DNA of 64,000 bases from Ipomoea triloba. Lineage: Eukaryota > Streptophyta > Magnoliopsida > Solanales > Convolvulaceae. Every line of letters starts with the position of its first letter. Position 1 is the stretch's first letter. Under the pieces are notes generated by a model. That model had not been told where the DNA came from. It saw nothing but the letters and a program-made list of their open reading frames with translations, and searched no databases. Positions 1 to 10,984 of this stretch are shown in pieces. The DNA lies in NCBI RefSeq assembly GCF_003576645.1, contig NC_044918.1, forward strand, positions 25,225,113-25,289,112, written 5' to 3'. Both the position numbers and the translations under genes were made by a program.

Positions 1-104
1 CCTGTTTGGATTAAAGGCAAAAGCAGCACCAATCTTGACAATAAAAATAATTGATATATAGGATTGAGCATTATCTCATTTGCGCAATGCGCGTGAAAAA
101 CTAG
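1..104 (+). mobile_element. Helitron 3' terminus
   Basis: The sequence ends in a short GC hairpin (GCGC-AAT-GCGC, about 84-93) followed by GTGAAAAA and CTAG at 101-104, with T at 105. This is the Helitron 3' signature: a hairpin about 10 nt before CTRR, inserted 5' of a T. The same terminal sequence recurs on the minus strand at 44580, so this is a family present twice. The 5' end lies outside the window. Confidence 0.6.
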
Positions 105-119
105 TATATATATAAACGC

Positions 120-1035
120 AATGATATTTTAATTTGTTGTGTTTTTATATTCTGTTCAAATTCTTGAAAGCACAACAATGTGCACTTGAAGGCATTATAA
201 TGTGCATTTAAAAGGAACAACAATGTGCACTCGAAGCCTTAACAATTTGCAATCGAAGGCACAACAATATGCGTTGAAAGACACAAAAATATGCACTCCA
301 AGACACTACAGTTATTAGGTTCTATAACATCTTGTACCACATTTCATTCCCAAAACAATATAATAAATATGTTCTAGAAGTCACAAAATTATGCACTAGA
401 AGACACAAAATTGTGCACTGAAAAGGCATAACAATATGCACTGGAATTGTGTTTTTGCATTCTGTTCAAATCCTTGAAAGCACAACAATATGCATTTGAA
501 GGAACAATAATTTACACTCAAAAGCAAAACAATATGTACTCAAAGGCATAACAATGTGCAATTGAAGGCACAAAAATATACACTCGAAGGTAAAAAAAAT
601 TAGAATGAGATTCTTTGCGAAAAGTAGAAATTTATTGTCTAAAGCAATATCATCTGTATGTTCTATAAAACCTTGTACCACATTTCATTCCCAAAACAAT
701 ATAATAAATATATTGTATGTAGAGTTGTTTCATTAGCCATAAATATGCACCGAAAGACATAAAATCATGCATTGGAATATACAAAAATATGCACTGAAAG
801 GCATAACAATATATACTGAAATTGTGTTTTTTTCATTATGTTCAAATCTTTAAAGCACAACAATATGCAGTCGAAAGAACAACAATGTGTGCGCTTAAAA
901 GCACAACAATTTGCACTCAAAGGCATAACAATGTTCAATCGAAGGCATAAAAATGTGTACTCGAAGGTCAAAAATTGGAATGAGATTGTTCATGAAAAAT
1001 GGAAATTGATTGTCCCAAACAATATGATCTGTTGA
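120..1035. repeat. Degenerate minisatellite, about 24-bp unit in a higher-order repeat
   Basis: Variants of GGCACAACAATGTGCACT repeat about every 24 bp with many substitutions. They are organised into three larger copies, each opening with a TTGTGTTTTT...TTCAAAT...TTGAAAGCAC segment (near 132, 442 and 821). The first two share a second block, TTGTACCACATTTCATTCCC (near 333 and 672). Short open frames here (for example 466-681 minus and 838-1035 plus) are Phe/Leu/Cys-rich readings of the repeat and are not considered genes. Confidence 0.7.
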
Positions 1036-1277
1036 TTTAGACTGATTTAGCTTCCAGCTCAACGGCTCAATCTTACCCAATTTTTTATCTGGGAATTATT
1101 CTGCACCTAATCCTAAGCATATATATATATATATATATAGTTCTCGTGCAGTTGTCTCTCTCAGGTGTGATTGTGGGGTCAAATCTGAGTCATTGATATC
1201 GCCCAAACCAACGTCCATGATTAACACTAATTAAAAAAAATGCGCGGTGACAATTTGATCTTTTGCATCTAGATCAA

Positions 1278-1690
1278 ATTTAAGGTGCGTGGTTGTCCTT
1301 ATTAAGGTGCGTGGTTTTTGTGCTTAAGGTGAGTCGTTTTTGTACTATGTGGCTTAAGGTGCATAGGTGTAGAAAATTTAAGCGCATCGATCTAAGCTTT
1401 AGGTGCGTGGTTTGTGTGCTTAAGGTGTTTCAGTTGATGAAACTTAAGGTGTGTCGGCCTAAAGCTTTTGGTGCGTGGTTTTCCTTCTTAAAATGCATTG
1501 TTTTCCTTCTTAAGGTGTGTGATTTATATGCTTAAGGTGCGCCATTTTAGAACTTGAGGTGCGTGGTTTGTGTTCTTAAAGTGCTTTGTTTGCGTGGTGT
1601 GTGTTTTTAAGGTGTTTTGTTTGTGTGCTTAAGGTACATGGTTTGCATACTTATGGTACACCATTTTAATGCTTAAGGTGCGTTTTTATG
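1278..1690. repeat. Minisatellite of CTTAAGGTGCGTGGTTT-like units
   Basis: About 15 degenerate copies of a 22-30 bp unit built on CTTAAGGTGCGTGGTTTGTG. Unit length and sequence drift along the array. It differs from the array at 120-1035. The open frame at 1293-1535 is repeat-derived. Confidence 0.7.
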
Positions 1691-1987
1691 TGTTAACCGC
1701 ACAACCATATGTGAACCCTTCCCCGCACGTGAACCCTTCCCTATGTGTGTGTGTGTGTGTGTGCGCGTGTATAGTTTAGTATTTAATGGTAGGAAAAATA
1801 ACAGTTTTGACACCTTATATTGGTAATGATCAAAATATAGATTTAATCCATCTAGTTATTTATTGTGTATATTTAACCCCTTAATTGTAATAAAGGAAGT
1901 GGATTTAACCCTTTAAGGACCAAATTAGGTACTTTGTCGAATGGCAAATTAGTGAAAAATTTGATCTTATTAATAACAATTGAAAAC
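1691..1987. other. Non-coding, (GT)n tract only
   Basis: A short (GT)n run lies near 1744-1762 and the rest is AT-rich with no supported gene. It leads into the inverted-repeat element arm that starts near 2038. Confidence 0.4.
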
Positions 1988-2037
1988 TAAATATATACAA
2001 TGAATAATTGATGAATTAAATTGAGTAAACCCACTAA

Positions 2038-2239
2038 AGCCTAAAGGTCCTCCAACTTTGAGGCGTTACCAATTTTGGTCCTCAACTTACAAGATTACCA
2101 CAATTAGTAATTAACTTTTCTAAAGTTACCAATAATAGTTTTCTGAGTTTGAGATGCTACCAGCTTTGGTTTTCAACTTAATTACAAACCAACTATAATA
2201 AGTCTTCCAACTTCTCTGAAGTTACTACAAATAGTCCCC

Positions 2240-2240
<1 letters not shown>
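2038..2240. mobile_element. Left arm of an inverted-repeat (Mutator-like/fold-back) element
   Basis: Contains several TTGGTCCTCAACTTACAA-type segments. The inner part (about 2137-2239) is matched in reverse complement, imperfectly, by 20070-20170 on the far side of the nested LTR elements. The same arm appears again at 3327-3529 through the assembly duplication. Terminal repeats of this gene-free type are common in plant Mutator-like elements. No target duplication was identified. Confidence 0.4.

Positions 2241-2294
<54 letters not shown>
2238..2294. repeat. (TTA)n microsatellite
   Basis: An uninterrupted TTA run of about 18 units, duplicated exactly at 3527-3583 as part of the 1280-bp duplication. 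Confidence 0.9.
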
Positions 2295-2295
<1 letters not shown>

Positions 2296-3276
2296 TTATA
2301 AATGTGTCCAAAAATTTGTCATTTAAAAAAAATGTTAGAATTTAAAAATTTATTTTGATAGTTATGAAACTATCCAATTGTAAACCATAAACATTAACTC
2401 ATAATTTTGAATACTCATTTCTTTTTTGTTGTACTTGGTAAAGGAATATAGTAGATACAATAAATTAACTCTAATAAATCTTCAAATTATGAAAAAAAAA
2501 AGTGTAAATTTTTTTTTTCTAATTGTTGATATAAAGGAAATTATACTTACGTTTTCATAGATTCCGTGATTTTGTTGACAAACAAAAAATTTACTTTCTC
2601 CATATAGCACACAATTTCACACAACATCTCTCTCAATCTGCTTGTAGATTTTGATTTTAAGGTTATCCTTATATTGAGTGGAAAGAAAAGTAGATATAAC
2701 TAGTTTTGTAACACCCCAATTATTACAAAATCCTAATATTACAATATATTGCGGAAGCGTCTAACCAGCAGAAAACTCGGTGTTACCGCCACGCTCAGGT
2801 ATCTCTCCTATACCCAAACGTTAAGGCTAAACTTACAACATCGACATCCACTCCCATCTTGTTTAGAGCTCATCGGGCTACTAGAGTCCACACTAATCTG
2901 CATCTAATAAAGGACACAATGAAGTGTAGTTAGCACGACGGCTAAGTAAGAAAATCCATTTGTCACTTAAAAGTAGACAAAGGTTTGAAAACATTTTTAG
3001 TTTAGAAGTTTAAAAAAAATCATTTTCATGTCCTTTCAGACAAGTTTGCAAAACTTTCATTTCCAAGAATTTCATCATTTGCAAATAGAACCGCAGCTCT
3101 AATGCTCATAATAATCTGAACCGCAGCCCAGAGTAACAATAATTTTCACTTAGTTGCACGAGGCTTTCTTTTTTTTTTTCATAACTCCATCTCTTCTCAG
3201 CGAATAGACTTCGCTCTGTAGTATGAATTGATCATACAAACCTCGGGCCATGGCATTTCCAGCCTTCCCGTAGGTN

Positions 3277-3528
3277 TAAATATATACAATGAATAATTGA
3301 TGAATTAAATTGAGTAAACCCACTAAAGCCTAAAGGTCCTCCAACTTTGAGGCGTTACCAATTTTGGTCCTCAACTTACAAGATTACCACAATTAGTAAT
3401 TAACTTTTCTAAAGTTACCAATAATAGTTTTCTGAGTTTGAGATGCTACCAGCTTTGGTTTTCAACTTAATTACAAACCAACTATAATAAGTCTTCCAAC
3501 TTCTCTGAAGTTACTACAAATAGTCCCC

Positions 3529-3584
<56 letters not shown>

Positions 3585-4556
3585 TTATAAATGTGTCCAA
3601 AAATTTGTCATTTAAAAAAAATGTTAGAATTTAAAAATTTATTTTGATAGTTATGAAACTATCCAATTGTAAACCATAAACATTAACTCATAATTTTGAA
3701 TACTCATTTCTTTTTTGTTGTACTTGGTAAAGGAATATAGTAGATACAATAAATTAACTCTAATAAATCTTCAAATTATGAAAAAAAAAAGTGTAAATTT
3801 TTTTTTTCTAATTGTTGATATAAAGGAAATTATACTTACGTTTTCATAGATTCCGTGATTTTGTTGACAAACAAAAAATTTACTTTCTCCATATAGCACA
3901 CAATTTCACACAACATCTCTCTCAATCTGCTTGTAGATTTTGATTTTAAGGTTATCCTTATATTGAGTGGAAAGAAAAGTAGATATAACTAGTTTTGTAA
4001 CACCCCAATTATTACAAAATCCTAATATTACAATATATTGCGGAAGCGTCTAACCAGCAGAAAACTCGGTGTTACCGCCACGCTCAGGTATCTCTCCTAT
4101 ACCCAAACGTTAAGGCTAAACTTACAACATCGACATCCACTCCCATCTTGTTTAGAGCTCATCGGGCTACTAGAGTCCACACTAATCTGCATCTAATAAA
4201 GGACACAATGAAGTGTAGTTAGCACGACGGCTAAGTAAGAAAATCCATTTGTCACTTAAAAGTAGACAAAGGTTTGAAAACATTTTTAGTTTAGAAGTTT
4301 AAAAAAAATCATTTTCATGTCCTTTCAGACAAGTTTGCAAAACTTTCATTTCCAAGAATTTCATCATTTGCAAATAGAACCGCAGCTCTAATGCTCATAA
4401 TAATCTGAACCGCAGCCCAGAGTAACAATAATTTTCACTTAGTTGCACGAGGCTTTCTTTTTTTTTTTCATAACTCCATCTCTTCTCAGCGAATAGACTT
4501 CGCTCTGTAGTATGAATTGATCATACAAACCTCGGGCCATGGCATTTCCAGCCTTC
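3277..4556. repeat. Second copy of the 1280-bp duplication
   Basis: Matches 1988-3267 throughout and is closed by another single N at 4557. This copy is contiguous with the solo LTR that continues to 5094, so features here are used for the real layout. Confidence 0.85.
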
Positions 4557-5094
4557 NAATATAACGACCACTGGGCAAGGGCACTTAAAGCCACCCGTGG
4601 GTCAATCAAGGTCCTCCTCAACTTACTTTAGAAACTACGGTTTTGAAAACATGATTCTTCCTTCAATTTTTCTTACTCAAATCATTTCTTTTGGACATAT
4701 TTCACCAATGAGTCCAATATTTGAAATCGGCTACCTCTTTAGCCCCTGAAGGATTTTCAAACATCATTTTCTCAAACAATAAGGTTTTGACAACCTTTAT
4801 ATCAAAATAGCATACGTTTTTCAACGTAAGTTTTCATAAACATTTTTGGATACACTTCATATGTCCATCTCACACTTAAAATCAACCAACATCCTTAACT
4901 ATCGTCCTCAACAACTTCCACTATGATCAACACCATTAGATCATAACTTGAGGATATCGTACATCCAAATATATATAAATTCTAATAGGTAAGGTCATTG
5001 CCTAACCATAACCCAAAAAATCATGAGATTATCATTTAATCTCTATCATTAATCCATGTCCTTAGCATCACCTGATCACCATTAACTCACTAAC
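3996..5094. mobile_element. Solo LTR, Ty3/gypsy type, left part (split by the Sirevirus)
   Basis: Begins TGTAACACCCC at 3996 and, after removal of the Sirevirus, ends GGGGTTACA at 20022. It is flanked by a perfect 5-bp duplication, AGTTT (3991-3995 and 20023-20027). The TG...CA ends, inverted TGTAAC/GTTACA tips and 5-bp TSD fit an LTR left by LTR-LTR recombination; no internal region, PBS or PPT is present. Reconstructed length is about 2.4 kb plus whatever is missing at the N at 4557. Assignment to gypsy rests on the TGTAACACCCC start and is an inference. A duplicated copy of its first 569 bp lies at 2707-3275. Confidence 0.7.
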
Positions 5095-5919
5095 TGTTGG
5101 TCCCAAGGGGGTGGGGTACAAGTCTAGAGGGGGGGGGGTGAATAGACTTGTATAAGATTTTGCAAATCTTTTCGACCTCTCGTGTGTATTGAACTTAGGA
5201 TGTTTAGGTTCGATACCTCACGAGGTGAAGACAAAGTTTTATGCGCAGCGGAAATATTATCCCCTTTTTGGTTAGCACGAGTTTGGGTTAGTTCGAGAGG
5301 TGTGATTATGTGCAGTGCAATCGAGAAGTTAGCGAGAGATAAAAACAGAAAGTAAATGCAAGAGAGATTTTTAAGTGGTTCGGCCAACCCGCCTACTTCC
5401 ACTCTTCTTCCAGAAACTCCCTGGAAGGATTGCACTAAAAACTTCCCTTTCTAGTACAATAACGAGCGCTTGAGCTTTGATCACCAAGCCCGCCTCAAGC
5501 CTCAGGTTTTTCGCCCCGCTTCCAGTTACTCCACCTCTCGAGCACTTGACCTTTGATCACCAAGCCCGCGTCAAGCCTCAGGTTTCTTTCGCTCGGACAG
5601 CAGCCAGGTTACTCCACCTCTCTTGCTTAATCCAAAGCAAGACGTTGTTGATAGTCACAGTTGAATGTAACAATCTCCAATCTGACCACAAGCTATCGTT
5701 GAATCAACTTTGATGTAGAGCAGCTTTGGTCACCTTCTGGATGTATGACAGTTTAGCTTTGTAACTCTCTTCGAACACTAAGATGTGTTCTCTCGCTGTA
5801 TTGAATATCAGGATGATATTCCAAGTTAAGCACTTTGCACTGGAACGTTTTTATCAGACACCTCTTGTTAACCTCTTGACCTCTTTCACAACCCCTTTTT
5901 CTTCTGTGTCTTTACGTCC

Positions 5920-5926
5920 TTATATA
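5920..5926 (-). promoter_or_regulatory. TATA box of the 3' LTR
   Basis: TATATAA on the minus strand, about 850 bp into the LTR, in the place expected for the U3 promoter. The equivalent in the 5' LTR, which would drive the element, is 17888-17894. Transcription would start about 30 bp further along the minus strand. Confidence 0.55.
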
Positions 5927-6363
5927 TGAGAGTAGAAGAATAGTTCCGTTGGAGGGAAAACTATTCCGTTTGAAATTGGTCTCCCACGCCGAACATGGGT
6001 CTTTGCACAATTTCAGCATTTTTCATGGAGTAGTGGTCTTGTAACTTGAGCCTTTTGTTTTGTAGTGAATATTCCATATTCCACTTTCTTGAGTTCATGC
6101 TTCACTTGCTTCTTTTGGATAAAGTTACTCTTTTTATGTTCCCATCATTCCTTGTTTGGGGAATCTGACCACTTCAGGATTGGTGCACTTCTTGACCGTT
6201 TGTGGTGGAGGTCTGACGTGTCATCCACTTCCGTCCATTTTAAAACCTCCCGCTCAGCACCTCTTCAATATTTTATCTCCATGATATTCTTCTTCTCCAA
6301 ACTTAGAGTATTTTATCTGCACATGTTGACTAACATTCAGCCTCTTGGAGAAGTGCCGGTTTA

Positions 6364-6506
6364 TCGAGACCATAAAAGATGTCTCGACCACTTGATGTTT
6401 CAATCCCATGTATCGAGAGGTCTATCTCTCGAATATTCTTTACGTCTCGAACTCGATAGGTATATCGAGAGGTCCTTACCTCTCGAACTTGGCTTGTGTC
6501 TCGAGA
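6364..6506. promoter_or_regulatory. U3 cluster of TCTCGA/TCGAGA motifs
   Basis: Nine TCTCGA or TCGAGA hexamers fall within 143 bp, in both orientations, some forming longer palindromes such as GTCTCGAGAC. The cluster is in U3 about 440 bp upstream of the TATA box and is repeated at 18332-18474 in the other LTR. Sirevirus LTRs are known for palindromic repeat clusters upstream of the promoter; this motif is the local version. A protein-binding role is inferred. Confidence 0.55.
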
Positions 6507-6778
6507 CTTAGTTGATGTCTCGTAGACCCTTATTCCTCCAGAGTTGTCTCGTGCCTGCTTCTGATCTATCTGTTTGCTTACAACACGAAAACTTCTAAGT
6601 TGTTCAAACAAGTTTACCTTAAGCTTAAATATTTCCCGAGTTGAGCTCAAATTACCCGGTTGTATTTTCGCTCTTAGTTTACTTATCGAACTTACATTGT
6701 TTTGCCTATGTATCGAGACTTGGGGATTCTTACTTAACAGTTGGTATCATCAAAACCTATTACATGATGTTCCTAACA

Positions 6779-6793
6779 GTTTCCCCCTTTTTG
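6779..6793 (-). other. Polypurine tract (PPT)
   Basis: On the minus strand AAAAAGGGGGAAAC directly abuts the TGTTAGG start of the 3' LTR, preceded by GGCATCATC. This is the usual plus-strand priming site of plant copia elements. Confidence 0.9.
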
Positions 6794-7061
6794 ATGATGC
6801 CAACACTTATACTTACTTATATGGCTGATTTGAAAAAGAAAAAGCATTGATTTTATTTTCAGCGCATATGGTAAGTTTGACAACAATTCTACTAAACATG
6901 AATAAGTAAACTCACGCAACACCCCCAGCAGAAGATATATGTATTAAGATTAAGGGAATGTTTACATAACAGAGTTTAGTGGAAAAGATTCAAAGAAGTA
7001 AGACCAAGAACAACATAAGTATCAATACATTGAAATAAGATGGAGTTTGGACCACGAGAGC

Positions 7062-10000
7062 TTACTTCTTGTTGCCTTTCCTTTTCTTGTTAATGGCTTC
7101 TCGTGTCTTGATGGGGTCTTTCGGATTTACCAGGCTTAAGTATTCATCTGTGACATCTAGATGCCTGTAGTTCCTGTAGGCTTCCCCCACGAACTCACCA
7201 TCAATTACTCCATCTTTCCACCAAGCAATGCATTCTTCTGGAGACATGTTGCTGTGTGTTGATATTCCAGTGATTTTCAGAAGCTTGAATATCTCCAGAG
7301 TCAGAATTTGTTCAGTGTCTTCTCTGTTCCCAAACTTAAAGTTTGTCATGAGAAGATCTATCTTCCTTTCTTCTTCTGACTGTCGTTCTTGTCTTTTTCT
7401 TCTTCTTTCTCTGTCCTCTTCTCTCCTTCTCTCCATTTCCAGTGTACGCTGGACCCTTAGGTTTTCTGCTTGTTTGGCATCCTCCACTGCTTTGCTCATG
7501 ATTCTTGGTATTTTTGGAGGTGGTCCAGCTGGTTCACTTGCTGCCCTTTTCTTGCCCGTTGTATCCCCCTTCTTTTTCTCTTTATTTTCCCCCTTGTTGG
7601 CATCATCAGTACGGGAGAGGAGGGTGGACATACCTTCGAAAATAGCTTGAAGTTGGGCAGGGACTTGGTTCGACAGGTCATCGAGTATGGCCTTCATCAC
7701 ATCCTGTCGAAGTTCACTGGAATATTGGAAGGCTCGCAGCTCTGCTCGCATCTCGGCTAATTCAGCCCTCGCACTTGCAGCCTCTGCTCGAGCTACAGCG
7801 GCTTCATCAGTGGCTTTCCGTGCTGCATCCTCAGCCCATATCGCCTGTTCGAGAAGTTCGGCATGACGGCCTTGGGATTCACTTGTGCCATCAGCAGGCA
7901 TTGCAGCATTGCGGACCACAGCGAGTATTCTTTCGAGCTGAGCCATCTTCTGAGATTGATCAGCCATGAATTGACGCACTTCGCCAATGAAGACTTCTTC
8001 GGCCTGTTGATCATAGTCAGAAGTAGGAGATGAGGATCGAGATGTACCTTTCGTTGGAGGGGACTTGGGTGCTTCCAGATTTCCACCCATGACTTGCAAT
8101 TGCGAGTCCACCTCTCGACTGACTTCCTGAGGTTCAGCAGGGACACTGGGATCAGAGCTCGAAGGTAGCTCCATATCAGGTGCTTCCCGGTTTCCACCTG
8201 AGGGATGGATCACTTCTTGCTCTTCACCTCTCGAACCTGGAGCCTCAGCTTCAGCTGCTGGTAAGGTAGGATTGGCCAAGGTGGGAGTCTCTGCATCAGA
8301 TGCTTCCCGGTTTCCATCTGATTGAGGTTCCCCCTCAACACTACCTCTCGAACCAGTGCTGGGAACGTGATCATCTACTGGAGGAGTTGATTCATCGGCA
8401 GGTGCTTCCCGGTTTCCACCTTCTTGAACCTCAACTCTCGAACCAGCAGGGTTCTCCTCATTCTGCTCTTGTTGCTCACTTGTTTGCACTTCAGTATGCT
8501 CTGGTGAATCTGGAATATCTATTATCTCAGGAGCAACTGGTGCACTCCACCTTTCCCTATTAACCATATCGATGGGAAAGCCTGGGAGTTGGAGCAACAA
8601 AATTTCACCCTCTCGAACTGTCTGAGCTTCATCTGTTGCATTCGAGGGTGTGGACTCAGGTGGTGGCAGTAGTAAGACAGAGTTAGGTGCCACCTCATGT
8701 GCTTCAGAGGTCTCGGATTCACCTCTCGAAGCTACCTGGTCTTCTAGAGCAGATTCACTCACTTGGGACAAGGGGATTGCTGCAGTTGGAGTAGGAGTGT
8801 CAGCATTATCTCGAGCAACCCCAGAGGTCTCTCCTGGACCTCTCGTGTGTTCTACACTTTGTCCCAAGGATATTGCTGTGGTAAGCCTGATATCCTCTCG
8901 AAATTGAGCATCTAGTTCAGGATCTTCTTCAGGCTCGGCTTCATCTTCTTGTGCATCAACAGCTATGCCCTTTCCTTTGTCAGATCGACCAAGATTACTC
9001 CTGATTACTTGCATCTCATGGGCACGGTTTTGAAGCTCGTCGGCTGGAATTTCAGTGAGATCTAACCAGTTTAGTGCAAATCGTTCCTCAGCCTCCATCT
9101 CTGCTGCTCTTGAGATCAATTGATCAAAGGGACCTGTTCTCCAGTTGATCCAGCGAAGTACTCTGGAGAAGTCGTCCAAACTCGATACATTCTCAACACT
9201 TTGATTCAATCGAGATGTGATTTCAGCATTCAGCTCATCAGAGTCAGCAGGTAGGATTTCTGTTGCTGATGCACACTCCACAGCTTGTTCAGTTATCTCT
9301 CGAACAACCGAGAGATCATGTGTCAACCCATCATTCAGAAAAGCTTGCACTGGGTTCCTGACCACAGTGCCCTGACCATCAGCAGCCACCACACAGTCTA
9401 GATCTTCAGCTGCTGGAATATCTACCTCTCGAACCACCTGTCGTGGTTCCTCAACAATACCCTGTACTGGATCACTGATCCCAGTACCTTCAACTTCTCG
9501 AGCCTCCTCTTGAGGCAAACCAACAGATTCATCAATATCCTCAGCACCATCAACAGCAAGTATATCAACACTTAAAGTTCCTGACAGGGACTTGGTAGGG
9601 GGCACTCTCTCAACCTCAGTGGCCAGTGTAGCCTGAGGTTCCCACTGGGCTTGTGCCCTGTCCTCAAATGGTACTTGTATAACGGACGGTGTCACCTCTC
9701 GAACCTGGGTGACAGCAGCAGTCTTGGTCCTCTTGGCCTTCCTTTTCAATTCAACCCTCTTGACTAGGGTGTCCAAAAGCTCGTCATCAGAGCGCTTCTC
9801 CTTAGCTGGGGCTTTCCTTTTGCCCCTTCCCTTAGGCTTTGAGGGTGAAGATGCATCCTTAGCACCTTTTGCCTTAGCTTGAGGTTTCGTTCTACCCATA
9901 TAGGTATTCCGATGAACCTCTCGCCCTTCCCTCAGTTCGAAGCCCTTCAGTCTCAATAGAAATTGAACAACAAACCCAAAACCAACCTTTTTGTAGATTG

Positions 10001-10673
10001 TCAGGTCGGAGTTGGAAACTGAGCTCTGCACTTGGTGTTTGAGGCAGTCGAAGATGATGCGAGCCCAGTCCAACTTGTTGTTGTTCCAGATGGCGTGGAG
10101 GATTTTCAGAGTGTCCAGATTGACTTCGTCTGTTCCGGACACCTTGCCGAGGATGAATTTTATGATGAGCTCGGCGGCTAGGGCAAACCTCTCCTTCAAA
10201 TGAAATCTGCGGAGGGCATAGGATGCGCTGGGTGGTGCAGTCTCCAATCGGATTTTGTCCCAAAACTCCTGCTTATCCATGTTGTAGTCCGATAGGTGCT
10301 TGACTGCCTCCTCCGATGTAGCAAAGTCGAATGCTGCTCGTAAATCACCCACAGAGATTGTTATGTCTATTTCGTTGAAGCGGCTTTCAATCTTGCCCTT
10401 CGTGACCTTGGCATGCGCGAACCATTCTGTGTAGTCGAGGTCATGAATGGTTTGGTAGTCATGCGTCATGTACCGCATTAGTCCTGCCTTCTCAAATTTC
10501 TTCAAGACTCTCTCCGCCATTGTCGGATTTGGCGAGTGGGTGATGAAGCCATCTTTGTCAAGGATGCTTCCCGCCTTGACTTGTTTAATCTGAGAGCGTA
10601 TGTGGTCTAGCTCTCTCTGGTATGCACTGGAGGATGAAGATGAAGATGAAGAAGATGATGATTCAGACGCCAT
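7062..10673 (-). CDS. Sirevirus envelope-like protein (1203 aa)
   Basis: An intact 1203-codon frame between RNase H and the 3' LTR, the position of the env-like gene in Sireviruses. Residues 5-16 are a serine run. Residues about 60-250 form a folded helical region (conserved-looking WFAHAKV and FILGKV) like the N-terminal domain of plant 'putative transposon/envelope-like' proteins. Residues 262-318 are Lys/Arg-rich and could be a nuclear signal. A long acidic, Ser/Thr/Pro-rich stretch follows, with four repeats carrying GNREAP at 751-865. Residues 935-995 are an Ala/Glu/Arg coiled coil, and about 1068-1101 are almost all Arg/Glu/Lys. I see no signal peptide or clear transmembrane helix, so a membrane envelope role is not supported. 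Expression would need a spliced or internal transcript. The first Met at 10671-10673 fits the start of the conserved region. Confidence 0.75.
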   Translation of the reverse strand: MASESSSSSSSSSSSSAYQRELDHIRSQIKQVKAGSILDKDGFITHSPNPTMAERVLKKFEKAGLMRYMTHDYQTIHDLDYTEWFAHAKVTKGKIESRFNEIDITISVGDLRAAFDFATSEEAVKHLSDYNMDKQEFWDKIRLETAPPSASYALRRFHLKERFALAAELIIKFILGKVSGTDEVNLDTLKILHAIWNNNKLDWARIIFDCLKHQVQSSVSNSDLTIYKKVGFGFVVQFLLRLKGFELREGREVHRNTYMGRTKPQAKAKGAKDASSPSKPKGRGKRKAPAKEKRSDDELLDTLVKRVELKRKAKRTKTAAVTQVREVTPSVIQVPFEDRAQAQWEPQATLATEVERVPPTKSLSGTLSVDILAVDGAEDIDESVGLPQEEAREVEGTGISDPVQGIVEEPRQVVREVDIPAAEDLDCVVAADGQGTVVRNPVQAFLNDGLTHDLSVVREITEQAVECASATEILPADSDELNAEITSRLNQSVENVSSLDDFSRVLRWINWRTGPFDQLISRAAEMEAEERFALNWLDLTEIPADELQNRAHEMQVIRSNLGRSDKGKGIAVDAQEDEAEPEEDPELDAQFREDIRLTTAISLGQSVEHTRGPGETSGVARDNADTPTPTAAIPLSQVSESALEDQVASRGESETSEAHEVAPNSVLLLPPPESTPSNATDEAQTVREGEILLLQLPGFPIDMVNRERWSAPVAPEIIDIPDSPEHTEVQTSEQQEQNEENPAGSRVEVQEGGNREAPADESTPPVDDHVPSTGSRGSVEGEPQSDGNREASDAETPTLANPTLPAAEAEAPGSRGEEQEVIHPSGGNREAPDMELPSSSDPSVPAEPQEVSREVDSQLQVMGGNLEAPKSPPTKGTSRSSSPTSDYDQQAEEVFIGEVRQFMADQSQKMAQLERILAVVRNAAMPADGTSESQGRHAELLEQAIWAEDAARKATDEAAVARAEAASARAELAEMRAELRAFQYSSELRQDVMKAILDDLSNQVPAQLQAIFEGMSTLLSRTDDANKGENKEKKKGDTTGKKRAASEPAGPPPKIPRIMSKAVEDAKQAENLRVQRTLEMERRREEDRERRRKRQERQSEEERKIDLLMTNFKFGNREDTEQILTLEIFKLLKITGISTHSNMSPEECIAWWKDGVIDGEFVGEAYRNYRHLDVTDEYLSLVNPKDPIKTREAINKKRKGNKK
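8078..8425 (-). repeat. Four tandem repeats inside the envelope-like ORF
   Basis: GGTGCTTCCCGGTTTCCACC-like segments recur near 8081, 8178, 8298 and 8401 (spacing about 97-120 bp). On the coding strand they give GNREAP, GNREAS, GNREAP and GNLEAP. Intervening sequence is rich in Glu, Ser and Pro. The repeats stay in frame. Confidence 0.8.
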
Positions 10674-10984
10674 TGAAGAAAGTTTGTGTGTTTTGGAGGG
10701 AATGTGTACAGCGTCTAAGGATTTGGGGATTTTGGGTATATGGTTTTGAGTTTGAATCCGGGTAAAGAAGAAGGATTTTGCTTTTATATTAGGCGGATTC
10801 GGGTTGGATATATGGGTAGGGTTGAGAGGTTGACCCGTGGAAGGATCCCGGTTGATTTAAAAGATGTAAGAAGTCAGAAATACCCCTGATAACGGTCAGC
10901 TTATAAGGTATTTTGGTAAGGGTATTTCGGTAAAGTATAGAACGGTTTAAGCTTTGAGACAGTGGAGTATTGATATTTTAAAAT

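Larger units (their letters stand above)
1988..3267. repeat. First copy of an exact 1280-bp duplication (assembly overlap)
   Basis: Matches 3277-4556 with a constant offset of 1289, including the (TTA)n tract and the LTR start. The copies are separated by CCGTAGGT and a single N at 3276. Exact identity at a one-base gap is what unmerged overlapping contig ends look like, so this copy probably does not exist twice in the genome. Confidence 0.85.
5095..6778 (-). repeat. Sirevirus 3' LTR
   Basis: 1684 bp. In element orientation it runs TGTTAGGAAC... to ...GGGACCAACA (TG...CA). U3 extends from 6778 to about 5895, with a TATA box at 5920-5926, and R/U5 covers the rest. It matches the right LTR base for base over 5898-6778 except for three substitutions, plus a G-run length difference near 5130. 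Confidence 0.93.

Noticed and set aside
120..1690. CRISPR-like array
   Set aside because: Units are degenerate, spacers are not unique or of constant length, and the genome is a plant; these are minisatellites.
7228..10203. Plus-strand frames of 60-140 codons opposite the envelope-like gene
   Set aside because: Shadows of the minus-strand gene; no motifs, and they contain its antisense repeats.
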